Source: Phycisphaerae bacterium
GTDB lineage: Bacteria > Planctomycetota > Phycisphaerae > Phycisphaerales > SM1A02
Direction of reading: 5' to 3'
DNA: 44,654 nt
NCBI GenBank assembly: GCA_016795065.1
Contig: JAEUIU010000042.1
Span: forward strand, 1-44,654
Part shown: in pieces, positions 26,840 through 35,520 of the stretch
Numbering within the stretch: position 1 is the first letter of the stretch
Layout: each line of letters begins with the position of its first letter
Program-made: the position numbers and the translations under genes
The notes under the pieces: model-generated
The model's database searches: none
What the model was told of the DNA's origin: nothing
The model's input: only the letters and a program-made list of their open reading frames with translations

Positions 26840-27382
26840 TCAGTGCACTTCGCGTTCGACGTAACGGCCCGTCGGCTTGAGCGGCGGCGAGTAGACGTGA
26901 ATGGTGACCAGGATGTCGCGCGGTGGCGCGGGGGCCGCCGCGGCGTTGCCGAGCGTGTGGATGTCCGCATCGAACGAGCCGGTAACGCCTCCCGGAGCAA
27001 ACCGCCGAATCGCTCCTCGGGGCGAGACGGTCCCGTCGTCATTCCGCTCGTAAACCTGTTCGACTGCAGCCCCCGAGACCACGCGCACGGCGCAGGCGGA
27101 ACCGGCATGGTCGTGGATCGGGCTTCGCTGACCGGGAAGCCAGGCCATCACGAAGACCTCGGCCCACTCGGAGCGGTAAACGAGCGTGCGCACGTACGCC
27201 GCCGAGTCGATCTGGATCGCATCACCTAACGATTCGCCCGTGAGTTCGAAGGAATAGAGCATCCGCTTGAGGTCCTCCATCGGCACGGCTTCGGCCCTTC
27301 GGTCAAGTGCCAAGAAGAGGGGCTTCAGCGAGGCGGGCGGACAGGATGTGGCATCGCGGCGGGGCAACGGCATGATGCTCAT
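26840..27382 (-). CDS. Cysteine dioxygenase family protein (cupin)
   Basis: A 180-aa member of the cysteine dioxygenase family, mononuclear-iron enzymes that oxidise cysteine (or a related thiol) to the sulfinate in the cytoplasm. Visible features are VFVMAWLPGQRSPIHDHAGS with two iron-ligand His residues in HDH, a third His in DIHTLGN, and TIHVYSPPL. A Cys is found five residues after the second His (HDHAGSAC), equivalent to the mammalian Cys that cross-links to Tyr, and the matching Tyr is in HVYSPP; many bacterial homologues lack this Cys. I chose ATG 27382: it overlaps the upstream oxidoreductase stop (ATGA) and has GGGAG about 9 nt upstream. Substrate is inferred from family. Confidence 0.88.
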   Translation of the reverse strand: MSIMPLPRRDATSCPPASLKPLFLALDRRAEAVPMEDLKRMLYSFELTGESLGDAIQIDSAAYVRTLVYRSEWAEVFVMAWLPGQRSPIHDHAGSACAVRVVSGAAVEQVYERNDDGTVSPRGAIRRFAPGGVTGSFDADIHTLGNAAAAPAPPRDILVTIHVYSPPLKPTGRYVEREVH

Positions 27383-28914
27383 GTGCGAATCTCCCTGATG
27401 GCGGATGTGGGGCGCGAGTCGGCGCCGCTCCGCGCCGCTTGGATGATCCCGACCGACTCGTCGGCCACGGTGCGGGTCTGGAGCCGAAGCTCCGGCACCG
27501 CCGTCGACTCCCAAAGGTCGCCTCGACGGAGGGCGCCAAGCACGAAAAGGGCCCGGTTCGTCTGCCCATCGGAACGAATCGCGAGGCCGCGGTCATCGGC
27601 CCGAAGTCCGAGCCCTGCGCCATCCGACGAAACGACTCCCCTCGAAAGCAACGACTGGAGGAGCGGATCGGGAATCTCATGGACGCGCATCGCCGGGCCG
27701 ATGCAGTGGTAGATGCGATCAGCGCCGATCACCGTCGTGCCATGCGACGGCGTGGTGCCGTCGAGGCACACCGAGACGTCGAGTCGGCGAACGCGGATCG
27801 GCGTCGTGCGAGAGGTATCGATCGACGCAATGGAGCCGCACAGCACTCGGATCTGTCCCGAGGCGAGTCCGCGTTCAACCAGGTGCAGAACGGTGCGCGG
27901 CGCGCGGTGTCGATGGATTTCCCAGAACGGACGGATTCGAGTCAGGAATCTCGAGCGGTCCCTGTCGCTCCACGATTGCCACGTCGAGGTCGTGTGGGGC
28001 CGCACGGCGTCAAGCGCGTCCTGCCACGGACGACCCGCTGCGACACACCGGCGGGCGAGATTCCGAACAGCGCGAAAGGCCTGCTTCGGTCCGGCGGCAA
28101 GCACGGCGGCATCCAGCGCCGATGGCTCGTTCGAATGCGTTGGAGCGGCGACGGAATGCGGAAGGGGGAATCGTCCGTTGCGCGAGACGAAGGTGATCGG
28201 CCCGCGATGGGAGCGGGATGCGAGCGAGACGAGCACATCGAGGGCGGTCAGGCCGGTACCGACGACGATGATCGCGTCGTCCTGCTCGAGCCCAGAGAAC
28301 GCCCCGTCCGACCACGGATCGCGCGGCGTGGCATCGCGGGACGCGTCTTGCCACGTGGGATGGGCAGCCGGCAGTCCCAGGGCCAGGACAATCACCTCCG
28401 CCCCGATCCGGGCACCGGACGCCAAGCGAGCCACGCCACTGTGCGATCCGTTCGCCGCTCCCAGATCGGTCTCCAGTACCGCGTCACGGATCAGGCTGAT
28501 GCGGGCTCGGTGCGGCGCGAGCAGGGCGCTGACCGTTTCGTTCAAGTACTCGCCGTAGAGACTCCGGGCCACGAAGTCGTTGCGGCCGAAGGTGCCGGGG
28601 AACTTCCGCTCGAGCCACTCGTGAAAGTCGCCAGGCGACTCCGCCACGGCACCCATCCGATCCGCCCGCACATTGAGCAGGTGCTGGGGTTCGCATCCTC
28701 CGTAGGCGACACCTGGCGCCCACCGAGGCGAACGCTCGACCACCGCGATCGTCGCCTGGGGGTCGCGTTCAAGGATGCCGACCGCAACCAGCAAGCCGCT
28801 GAAACCGCCCCCGACCACCAGAACGTCCGCTCGCTGCGGAGGCCGATCGGCCCAACAGAGCGCTTCAAGACGACACGATGAATCGGGGACGGTTGCGGAC
28901 GGATGAGATGCCAT
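27379..28914 (-). CDS. FAD/NAD(P)-binding oxidoreductase (NAD_binding_9-like)
   Basis: A probable flavoprotein of about 511 aa. The N-terminal Rossmann motif is VLVVGGGFSGLLVAV, with ERSPRWAPGVAYG and LLNVRADRMGAVAESP typical of the FAD-NAD(P)-binding family (PF13454 type). A second nucleotide-binding motif is IIVVGTGLTALDVLVSL, and late in the protein come YHCIGPAM and LFVLGALRRGDLWESTAVPELR. I chose ATG 28914 (MASHPSA); GTG 28965 would place the N-terminus over the sigma-54 promoter. It shares a 4-nt ATGA overlap with the cysteine dioxygenase, so the two are almost certainly one operon, suggesting oxidation of a sulfur compound. The exact reaction is unknown. With the promoter at 28931-28945, the transcript would start only about 5 nt before this ATG. 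Confidence 0.85.
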   Translation of the reverse strand: MASHPSATVPDSSCRLEALCWADRPPQRADVLVVGGGFSGLLVAVGILERDPQATIAVVERSPRWAPGVAYGGCEPQHLLNVRADRMGAVAESPGDFHEWLERKFPGTFGRNDFVARSLYGEYLNETVSALLAPHRARISLIRDAVLETDLGAANGSHSGVARLASGARIGAEVIVLALGLPAAHPTWQDASRDATPRDPWSDGAFSGLEQDDAIIVVGTGLTALDVLVSLASRSHRGPITFVSRNGRFPLPHSVAAPTHSNEPSALDAAVLAAGPKQAFRAVRNLARRCVAAGRPWQDALDAVRPHTTSTWQSWSDRDRSRFLTRIRPFWEIHRHRAPRTVLHLVERGLASGQIRVLCGSIASIDTSRTTPIRVRRLDVSVCLDGTTPSHGTTVIGADRIYHCIGPAMRVHEIPDPLLQSLLSRGVVSSDGAGLGLRADDRGLAIRSDGQTNRALFVLGALRRGDLWESTAVPELRLQTRTVADESVGIIQAARSGADSRPTSAIREIRT

Positions 28915-28930
28915 GAGACGAACGCTCTTC

Positions 28931-28945
28931 GCAATGGCAGTGCCA
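28931..28945 (-). promoter_or_regulatory. Sigma-54 (-24/-12) promoter for the oxidoreductase-dioxygenase unit
   Basis: On the minus strand the sequence is TGGCACTGCCATTGC: TGGCAC and TTGC with the canonical 5-bp gap, so the invariant GG and GC are 10 bp apart. It sits just upstream of the oxidoreductase gene, in the gap shared with a divergent sigma-54 activator gene. The expected start site is near 28919. Confidence 0.65.
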
Positions 28946-29053
28946 GAGGGCATCGGCTGTGGCACGCAGAAGAACCAGCGGCATGGACGCTGCCCGTTTT
29001 ATTTCACGGCTCCTACCGTTTCCTCTCAAGGTCTGCCGTGATATGTTCCAGCC

Positions 29054-30625
29054 ATGCGTGACGACCCCGTTCTCTTGGCGTCCATGTGGCGCAGCGCGAC
29101 CTCGGCGGGCACGGCAGTCGAGTTTCTCAGCGAACTCCTGCCCCTTCTAGCCACTCGATTCCCGGTCGTGCGCATCACCCTCTGGCGCCTGGACCGACCG
29201 ACGCGGACACTTCTGCTGGGCGGAAGCGCGACCACGCTTCTTCGCAAGTCCCCGCCGCCAGCGTCGATCACTCTCGATGACGAAGGCCTTGATCGTGCCC
29301 TCACCGAAACGAACGGCGAACGCGCCGAACTGCTTGCGGCCGGCGATCGCCGCCTCACCGTCCTTGAGCCGCTTCTTCGCGGCGCGACCTCACCCATCGC
29401 TCTCGTGCCCATCGCCTCGGGATCCGGCGGCGCCGACCGCCTGTTGGTCGTCGAATGCGGTGCAAGCGCGACGCGGGGCGAGACAGCGCGCGGCACGCTC
29501 GATTTGTTGCGCGAACCGTTAGCTGCCGCGGTGGCCAACGAGCAACGCGATGCCGAACTCGTTTCGCTCCGCGATGCGGCAGATCGCCAGCGCCGTTCCG
29601 CCCGCCGGGAGTACGACGTTCCCGTGGGAAGTTCCGGTGGCGAGGAGATCATCGGCGCCGAGCGAGGATTGCGGGGGGTGATCGAACGGGTCGACATGGT
29701 CAGCCGCGCTGACGTGCCGGTCCTCATTCTTGGTGAGACCGGCTCCGGCAAGGAGGTGATCGCCCGCGCGGTACACGACCGTTCCTCGCGATCGGTTCGA
29801 TCCTTCGTTCGCGTCAACTGCGGGGCGATCCCACCGGACCTGATCGACTCGGAACTCTTCGGCCATGACCGCGGCGCCTTCACCGGTGCGACCGATGCCC
29901 GCAAGGGCTGGTTCGAACGGGCCGACGGCGGCACGCTCTTTCTCGACGAGGTCGGTGAGCTGCCGCTTCCCGCCCAGGTCCGGTTGCTTCGCGTGCTTCA
30001 GGACGGGACGCTCCAGCGTGTCGGCGGCCAGCGATCGCTCCACGTCGACGTCCGCATCATCGCGGCGACGCACCGCGACCTTCCCTCCCTGGTCCAGCGG
30101 CGCGAGTTCCGCGAGGACCTGTGGTACCGCATCGCTGTCTTTCCCATCCTGCTTCCCCCGCTGCGCGACCACCGGGAGGACATCCCTGAGCTTGCCGAGC
30201 GGTTCGCCCGACGTGCAGCGCGGCGTTTCGGCCTTCCGGCGGCACCGCTCGCTCCCGCCGACCTCGCCTTGCTCGCCGCCTATGCGTGGCCGGGCAACGT
30301 CCGCGAGCTCGCCAGCGTGATCGAGCGGGCGGTCATCATCGGGGGCGGCACGCGGGTCGCCGTCGCCTCGGCCCTCGGAACCGTCGGCCCCGCCAGTTCC
30401 GCCCTCTCCGCTCGCGATCCCAGCGACGGCGGTTCGGCCGCGCAGGGCGGCGCGATCGAATCGTTAGACGAGGCGATCCGCCGTCACATCACCCGAGCAC
30501 TGCAGGCGACGCGAGGCGTCATCGAGGGACCTCGCGGCGCCGCGGCGATTCTCGGCATCAATCCGCATACTCTTCGCTCGCGCATGCGAAAGCTCCGCCT
30601 CCGCTGGGCCGACTTTCGCTCCTGA
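29054..30625 (+). CDS. Sigma-54-dependent Fis-family transcriptional activator
   Basis: A 523-aa bacterial enhancer-binding protein. The N-terminal about 170 residues look like a GAF-type sensor domain (LASMWRSATSAGTAVEFLSE, FPVVRITLWRLDRP, PIALVPIASG). The AAA+ domain (about 195-430) has Walker A GETGSGKE, the sigma-54 contact loop GAFTGA, Walker B GTLFLDEVGE, and FREDLWYRIAVFPI. The C-terminus (about 475-523) is a Fis-type helix-turn-helix: HITRALQATRGVIEGPRG, then AAAILGINPHTLRSRMRKL. It lacks a phospho-receiver domain, so it probably responds to a small ligand. Divergent orientation to a gene pair with a -24/-12 promoter makes that pair the likely target. No Shine-Dalgarno sequence is seen; TATGTT (29042-29047) lies 6 nt before the ATG, compatible with a leaderless message. 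Confidence 0.93.
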   Translation: MRDDPVLLASMWRSATSAGTAVEFLSELLPLLATRFPVVRITLWRLDRPTRTLLLGGSATTLLRKSPPPASITLDDEGLDRALTETNGERAELLAAGDRRLTVLEPLLRGATSPIALVPIASGSGGADRLLVVECGASATRGETARGTLDLLREPLAAAVANEQRDAELVSLRDAADRQRRSARREYDVPVGSSGGEEIIGAERGLRGVIERVDMVSRADVPVLILGETGSGKEVIARAVHDRSSRSVRSFVRVNCGAIPPDLIDSELFGHDRGAFTGATDARKGWFERADGGTLFLDEVGELPLPAQVRLLRVLQDGTLQRVGGQRSLHVDVRIIAATHRDLPSLVQRREFREDLWYRIAVFPILLPPLRDHREDIPELAERFARRAARRFGLPAAPLAPADLALLAAYAWPGNVRELASVIERAVIIGGGTRVAVASALGTVGPASSALSARDPSDGGSAAQGGAIESLDEAIRRHITRALQATRGVIEGPRGAAAILGINPHTLRSRMRKLRLRWADFRS

Positions 30626-30645
30626 TCTCCAAAGCTCCAATCGCT

Positions 30646-31668
30646 TCACTGCAAGGGCGAGCGTGAACTGAGCGGCGTGCCGAGCTGGATCCTGAAGTGC
30701 TGCTGGCCGAGCGAGAACTCGGCGATGTCGCCATTGGCGCCGACGAAGGCGATCTCGCCTATCACGTGCCCGACCTGAAGCTCGCGCCGCTCGCCCGTGG
30801 TCGGGTTGCGAACCCATGCCTCCATCCCGCCCGGACCGTTCACCAGACCCGTGAGCTGCCACTGGTCGTAGGGAAATCCAAGCTGCGGCGGAGGCGGCGG
30901 CGTCGGTGGGACTTGGGCGACCGTCGTCACCGGTTCCACCTTGGCGGGCTGCGGGACGCGGAACGGATTGGCGTTCGCCATCGCCCGATATCGCTCAAAG
31001 GACTGCTCGACGGCAACGCGCTCCTCGTCGCTCAGGCGCGGATCGGCCTTCGGCTTGCGGTTGGGTAGGAAGAGCGTGGTCAGCTTGACCGTGACGCGAA
31101 CCCGCTCGCCGCCCTTGGACTGGTCCAGGCGAACGGCGTCGAGCCGCTTGATCCACGGTTCGCTCTGGATGCGATGGACCAGGCGCATCACCTGATCGAC
31201 TGTGCCCTCGCCAGTGATCGTGGCCGGCAACTCCATGAAGTCCGGCTCGTCGCGCAGGGACTTCTGCGATCCCTTCGCCGAGAACTGCGACTTCGCCGGG
31301 CTCAGCCGCAGCGCCGCCCGCTCAGTCTTCACGCTCAGGTCCAGAAGCCTCAACTCCTCACCGATGCGGTTGAGTCGCGAGCGAAGGGCGCTGTCCGAGG
31401 CATCGAGGTCACCGCCTAGCGTCCGATCGACAAACGACTGGATCGCTCGGTTCAGTCCCGGGCGCTGCCGTGACTGCTCGGCAACCTGGGCCAGTCCGTT
31501 GTTGGCCCGCTCAAGCGTCCGCTCCAGTTCGGCCCGTTCGGCGGAGAAGGTCCCCGCGCCGAAGAGGTAACCGATCACCGAGGTCGTCACGATCGCCGTC
31601 GCGCCAACGAGCCAAATCGTTGCCTCGCGCGGTCCACGCGGATAGGGAATGCGGCGAATGCGCTTCAC
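30646..31668 (-). CDS. GspM/PilO-like inner-membrane assembly protein with GspC/PilP-like tail
   Basis: A 340-aa component of the T2SS-like cluster. After a short basic N-terminus (VKRIRRIPYPRGPRE) comes one transmembrane helix (TIWLVGATAIVTTSVIGYLF, about residues 15-35), a coiled-coil segment (ERAELERTLERANNGLAQVA) and a periplasmic ferredoxin-like region (LPATITGEGTVDQVMRLVHR, VRVTVKLTTLF), as in PilO/GspM. A Pro-rich linker (TPPPPPQLGFP) then leads to a C-terminal domain (LTGLVNGPGGMEAWV, QVGHVIGEIAFVG, FSLGQQHFRIQL) that resembles the PilP/GspC homology region which touches the secretin. I chose GTG 31668, which overlaps the GspL-like stop (GTGA). Assignment is by context and build, not strong motifs. 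It ends 20 bp from the convergent activator gene. Confidence 0.7.
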   Translation of the reverse strand: MKRIRRIPYPRGPREATIWLVGATAIVTTSVIGYLFGAGTFSAERAELERTLERANNGLAQVAEQSRQRPGLNRAIQSFVDRTLGGDLDASDSALRSRLNRIGEELRLLDLSVKTERAALRLSPAKSQFSAKGSQKSLRDEPDFMELPATITGEGTVDQVMRLVHRIQSEPWIKRLDAVRLDQSKGGERVRVTVKLTTLFLPNRKPKADPRLSDEERVAVEQSFERYRAMANANPFRVPQPAKVEPVTTVAQVPPTPPPPPQLGFPYDQWQLTGLVNGPGGMEAWVRNPTTGERRELQVGHVIGEIAFVGANGDIAEFSLGQQHFRIQLGTPLSSRSPLQ

Positions 31669-33263
31669 TTGCCCGCCCCCTGATCCGCGGTGGGCTTCGC
31701 CTCGGGTTTGGGGCTGGCGGTTGCCTTCCCCTTGCCCGATTCCGCCTGCGTTCCGGCCTTCGCCCACAGCGTGTACAGGAAGGGCGAGGCGAGACGCCGT
31801 CCGCCTTCGGTGTCGGCGCCGTGGGAAGTCAGCGCGTAGCGCCCGTACTCGACGAGCACATCACGGAAGGCATCGGCCGTGGCCCGATCCTTCGCCTCAC
31901 CGGAAACCGCGATCTCCAGGTTCGCCAGGATCTTCCAGTTCCGATCGCGATCAACCTGCACGTCGGAGGCCTTCAGCGTGGCGACGAACGAATCGAAGAC
32001 GACCTTCGTCGTGTCGGGCGCGAAGCCGTGGATGATCCTCGCCTCCTCGAGCCACTCCGGCTCGGCGCTCTCCCAGGTACGGAGATGGGCAAGCTTGTTC
32101 TCGTCGCGTCGGAAGCGATGGAACTCGGGAAGCTGGCTTGTGGCGAGTTCGTTGAGCGTCTCCACCTCCGTCGCAAAGGACTGGCGGCTGAGGTTGCCGA
32201 CGGTCCAGCCGAGCAGTCCGGCGAGAGTGAGGACTCCGCCGGCAACCAGAAACCGCAGCCTTCGTCGGGCCGCAAGATCCGGTGCCCGCCGAGGCGACGC
32301 CAGGTTGATCGTCTCCTCGGCGGCACCATGTTCCAGAGCCAGTCCGATGAGTGGCCACGCAAAGCCGAGGGCCTCACGATCGACACCGGAGGCCACTCGC
32401 ACTGTCGCTGGCGGGGCGTAGGATTCGAGCGTCGTGCCGAGCACGCGCTCGAGCGCCCCCTTGATGGCGCCGGCCGCCGAGTCGGGCGCGAAGAGCACCG
32501 CACGACCTAACGCTTCGTTCGGCTGGGAAAGCCGGTAGCCGAGCCAAGAGCGCTTCGCCTCGCTGAGCGTGGCGGCGTGATCGCCCGTCTCGTTGGCGGT
32601 GTGGACGCCGCGCGAATGGAGCAATTCGCCTTCGCGGAGGACCAGAAGCTCAAACGCCTCACCTGATGTGTCGAAGCCGGCAAGCAGGCCTGTCGCCGAG
32701 CGGGCGTCGCGTTCGCCGCTGGTGGTCCCGGACCTGGGTCCATCCGAGAGCAGCCTCGCCATTCCGAAGGCCCGCAGCGAGATGCGTGCGCCGGGATGGC
32801 CGATCGCAATCCCAAGACGCTTGGCCCGATCAACGATGCTCCCTGGGGCTGCGGCGATCAGGACGATTGTGTTGGTTCCGTCGCTTTCGCGCGGCACGAG
32901 ATCGACCACCAGCGTTCCCGCCTCAACCGGCGTCTCGCGCAGCATCGCAAGGCGAGCCATCTCCGTCAGCTCGTCCGGATCGAAGGTCGGAAGGCTGATC
33001 CTGCGAATCGTGGCCTGTTCACGATCGAGCGTGATGATGGTCTCGGGCGACCCGCTGGGGAACCCGGCACGGCGCAGGGCTTCGGCGATCCACCGCCCGA
33101 GGGCGTCGACATCACTCGCGTCACCGTCCGGCGCCAGGACGTCGCCCGGAACCTCGGCCAGCAGGGCCCGCTCGACGAGGACACTCGTCCCGTCCACGAC
33201 CACCGAGACGGCGCGGAGTTGCCGCTCACCGGGATCGATGCAGAGATACGAGCGTGCGGCCAT
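31665..33263 (-). CDS. GspL-like (PilM/PilN fusion) inner-membrane assembly protein
   Basis: A 532-aa protein built like GspL. The cytoplasmic actin-like half resembles PilM: SYLCIDPGERQLRAVSVVVD, IITLDREQATIRRISLP, MARLAMLRETPVEAGTLVVD, and a late GFAWPLIGLALEHG. A transmembrane helix follows (FLVAGGVLTLAGLLGWTVG, about residues 365-385), and then a PilN-like periplasmic part with a coiled coil and ferredoxin-like fold (VVFDSFVATLKASDVQVD, WKILANLEIAVSG). A Lys/Ala-rich tail ends the protein. In T2SS, GspL links the GspE ATPase to GspM; no GspE is in this window. I chose ATG 33263 (MAARSYL); the open frame extends to 33329, but that would nearly reach the gspK stop. The spacing from gspK is 47 bp. 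Confidence 0.8.
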   Translation of the reverse strand: MAARSYLCIDPGERQLRAVSVVVDGTSVLVERALLAEVPGDVLAPDGDASDVDALGRWIAEALRRAGFPSGSPETIITLDREQATIRRISLPTFDPDELTEMARLAMLRETPVEAGTLVVDLVPRESDGTNTIVLIAAAPGSIVDRAKRLGIAIGHPGARISLRAFGMARLLSDGPRSGTTSGERDARSATGLLAGFDTSGEAFELLVLREGELLHSRGVHTANETGDHAATLSEAKRSWLGYRLSQPNEALGRAVLFAPDSAAGAIKGALERVLGTTLESYAPPATVRVASGVDREALGFAWPLIGLALEHGAAEETINLASPRRAPDLAARRRLRFLVAGGVLTLAGLLGWTVGNLSRQSFATEVETLNELATSQLPEFHRFRRDENKLAHLRTWESAEPEWLEEARIIHGFAPDTTKVVFDSFVATLKASDVQVDRDRNWKILANLEIAVSGEAKDRATADAFRDVLVEYGRYALTSHGADTEGGRRLASPFLYTLWAKAGTQAESGKGKATASPKPEAKPTADQGAGK

Positions 33264-33310
33264 GCGTGTGCGTCCGTCTGCTTCCGTCGGGAAGGGAACT
33301 CGCCCCCATG

Positions 33311-34822
33311 CTACTGGCTGCGGCGCCAACGACCAACGCCGTGGCGCGAAGGGAAGCTCGGCGAGGTCGGTGGCGCCGGCGCGGAACCTGCGTCACTCGG
33401 TGGGGTCGACGCCGAATCCTCGGGCGGCTCGGGCGCGATCACCTCGTCCATCGGCGGCATCTCAGCGATCGCCTCAGGGAATATCGTGTCGCTCGCGTCG
33501 TCGTCTTCGGCTTCCTCGTCCGCCGTAGCCTTCGCACCAGCGCTGGCAAGCATGGTGGCCACGGTGTCCAGCGCCGAAAGATCCCGCAAGAGCGCGACGC
33601 GAGGCCGAGCTGCCGAGCAATCGATGACTGCCTCGAAGACGACGCCGGGACGCGTGGCCGGCTCACCGTTGCGGGCAAGCGCGGCATGAACTCGCACGCG
33701 CCAGACAAAGCTGCGCGTCGTGGCCCGCTCAACGAGCCCAGCGCAGGTCTCGGCGTCGATGATCTCGCGCTCCGCAAGCCACGCGATCGAGCGCCGCTGT
33801 TCGGCGGGAAGTCCCTCACGCTCGCGCACGATCCGTTCGGCGATGTCCTTGCTTATGCCGGGAAGAGACCGCAGCGCCTCGGGTGTCGCGCGCAGGACGT
33901 CCAGGCGATCCTCGAAAGGACCCTCGCCCAACGCGCAAGCGTCCAGGAAGGCGTGCCATTCCCGCGGATCGGCGTGCTTGCTGCGCCAGGCCGCGAAAAG
34001 CGTTCCGAAAGTCGGGCTCCCTTCCTTCATCGCCGACTCGAGAAGGGCCGCCGATCCCCCTCCTAGGATCGCATCGATGCCGCCGCGCCGATCGTCGGTC
34101 CACTCGCCATCGAGCCTCACCCGCGGTGAGCCATCGCTTTGCACTGGCGGTTCGAAGGCGAAGGTAGTGACCAGGTCACGCACTGGGCGGCTCCCTGACA
34201 TCGCGTTTGCCCCAACCGACGCCTCAAGGGCCCGATCGCGACGCTCGCGTCCGTCGGCGCTGAGGGCGACGGCAAGGGAATCCGGCGGACCTAACAGTTC
34301 GCTCACCGTGAGTCCGTCCGCTCCGCCGCGCGAGGCCAGCATTGCATCGACGGAGAGAAGCCGCGGCCCCGCGTCACGCAGGGCGAGCACACGTCCCGCG
34401 AGTCCCTCGTCCATCGCGCCGGTGTCGACCAGAGACTCGATCGTCGCGGCCCCAAGCGGCACCTTGCCGGACTCGGCCACCAACGTCGAGCCCCAAGCAT
34501 CGACCGGCAACAGCCGAGCCGACGCCGTCTCCCGTCCCGCATCCCACAGCTCGATCGTCTCATCGAGGAGCGGCGTCCCGCCCTCGAGCATCACCGAGCG
34601 CTGCGCGCCCAGCTTCGCCGCAACCGTCTCGACCGCGCTCAGGCCCGCGGCGCGCAGGCGAAGCACCTCACGCTCGTTGGCCCCACCGGCCACCTCACCG
34701 CCGACGATGAAGACGACAGCGGTCGCGACAAGGACGGCGCTGCCCACCAAGATGAGCACCGCAAAGAGGACGAGCCCGCGGCGTGCCGCGCGGGGCACGA
34801 CGGACGACCCGAGTGGAGTCAT
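33311..34822 (-). CDS. gspK: GspK-like minor pseudopilin
   Basis: A 503-aa GspK-type minor pseudopilin, the large tip subunit that caps the pseudopilus. The N-terminus has a basic leader and prepilin-like cleavage site followed by a hydrophobic helix (ARRGLVLFAVLILVGSAVLV) without the Glu5 found in other pilins, as is usual for GspK. A large globular region follows, containing a helix-hairpin-helix segment (LRATPEALRSLPGISKDIAE) and late strands (SFVWRVRVHAALARN). An acidic, Pro-rich tail (PMDEVIAPEPPEDSAS) is unusual. The ATG overlaps the GspJ-like stop by 4 nt (ATGA). Longer than typical GspK (about 320 aa). Confidence 0.8.
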   Translation of the reverse strand: MTPLGSSVVPRAARRGLVLFAVLILVGSAVLVATAVVFIVGGEVAGGANEREVLRLRAAGLSAVETVAAKLGAQRSVMLEGGTPLLDETIELWDAGRETASARLLPVDAWGSTLVAESGKVPLGAATIESLVDTGAMDEGLAGRVLALRDAGPRLLSVDAMLASRGGADGLTVSELLGPPDSLAVALSADGRERRDRALEASVGANAMSGSRPVRDLVTTFAFEPPVQSDGSPRVRLDGEWTDDRRGGIDAILGGGSAALLESAMKEGSPTFGTLFAAWRSKHADPREWHAFLDACALGEGPFEDRLDVLRATPEALRSLPGISKDIAERIVREREGLPAEQRRSIAWLAEREIIDAETCAGLVERATTRSFVWRVRVHAALARNGEPATRPGVVFEAVIDCSAARPRVALLRDLSALDTVATMLASAGAKATADEEAEDDDASDTIFPEAIAEMPPMDEVIAPEPPEDSASTPPSDAGSAPAPPTSPSFPSRHGVGRWRRSQ

Positions 34823-35520
34823 GTCGCACCTCCGCCTGCCGACGATTCGGATGGAACATCGGGGCCGGCGTCCGGGATGGTCACGATCCGCAGGCGGTCC
34901 GGCGGCGGTCCGTCGTCCGTTTCGCCTTCAGCGTCCGCGTTCGTCGGAACTTCATCGAACTCCGGGCGCTCCGCCGGTTCAACCATCGCCCGCGGCCGCA
35001 GCCAGAGGGCGATCTCGACCGCGACCGGCAGTTGCCCGGCGGCCACGCTGTCAAACGAGGCCACCCATCGCGAACCGTTGTAGTAGCGGAAGCGAACGCG
35101 TTGGATGGTGCCGGGGAGAAGGCTCTCCGGCATCTCGCCGCGCCCGATCGCGATGCGACCGGCTGACGCGTCGAAGCGCACGCGCACGCGATCGAGTTCC
35201 TCCAAGGCGCGCGATCGCTCGCTCGTACCGAGTCGCCACGTTGCCAGTCCAGCGCGGAGGATGCTCAACGAGGTCGCATCGCCTACCACGCCCGCGCCGA
35301 GCGTCGGATCCTCGACGAGCGTCGTCTCCAGCGCCCGCTCGACCGTGCTCACCAGGGCTTCCGCCGCTCGCGAACGCTCGATCTCCTCCGAGACCCGACC
35401 ACGGATCCTCAGGGCATCCATCAGGAAGAGTGACATCGCCGCGACCAGGGCCAGGATCAGCGTCGCCGCCACGATCAGTTCCAGCAGCGTGAATCCGCGC
35501 CGCGATCGCGAGTGGCTCAT
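34819..35520 (-). CDS. gspJ: GspJ-like minor pseudopilin
   Basis: A 233-aa type II pseudopilin. The prepilin peptidase motif RRGFTLLELIVAATLILALV (G/F cleavage, Glu5 present) is followed by the pilin N-terminal helix and a globular domain with a long early helical segment (EIERSRAAEALVSTVERALE) and strands such as RVRFRYYNGSRWVASFDSV, fitting the GspJ/PulJ family. The C-terminus is acidic and Gly/Ala-rich. It overlaps both neighbours by 4 nt (gspI upstream, gspK downstream), so translation is coupled. Assignment to J rather than H rests on gene order and on the FRYYNGSRW-type segment. Confidence 0.8.
   Translation of the reverse strand: MSHSRSRRGFTLLELIVAATLILALVAAMSLFLMDALRIRGRVSEEIERSRAAEALVSTVERALETTLVEDPTLGAGVVGDATSLSILRAGLATWRLGTSERSRALEELDRVRVRFDASAGRIAIGRGEMPESLLPGTIQRVRFRYYNGSRWVASFDSVAAGQLPVAVEIALWLRPRAMVEPAERPEFDEVPTNADAEGETDDGPPPDRLRIVTIPDAGPDVPSESSAGGGAT

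Noticed and set aside
28960..28975. Second sigma-54 promoter on the plus strand (TGGCACGCAGAAGAA)
   Set aside because: It has a -24-like TGGCACG but no GC at the -12 position, so it is not a promoter of this class.
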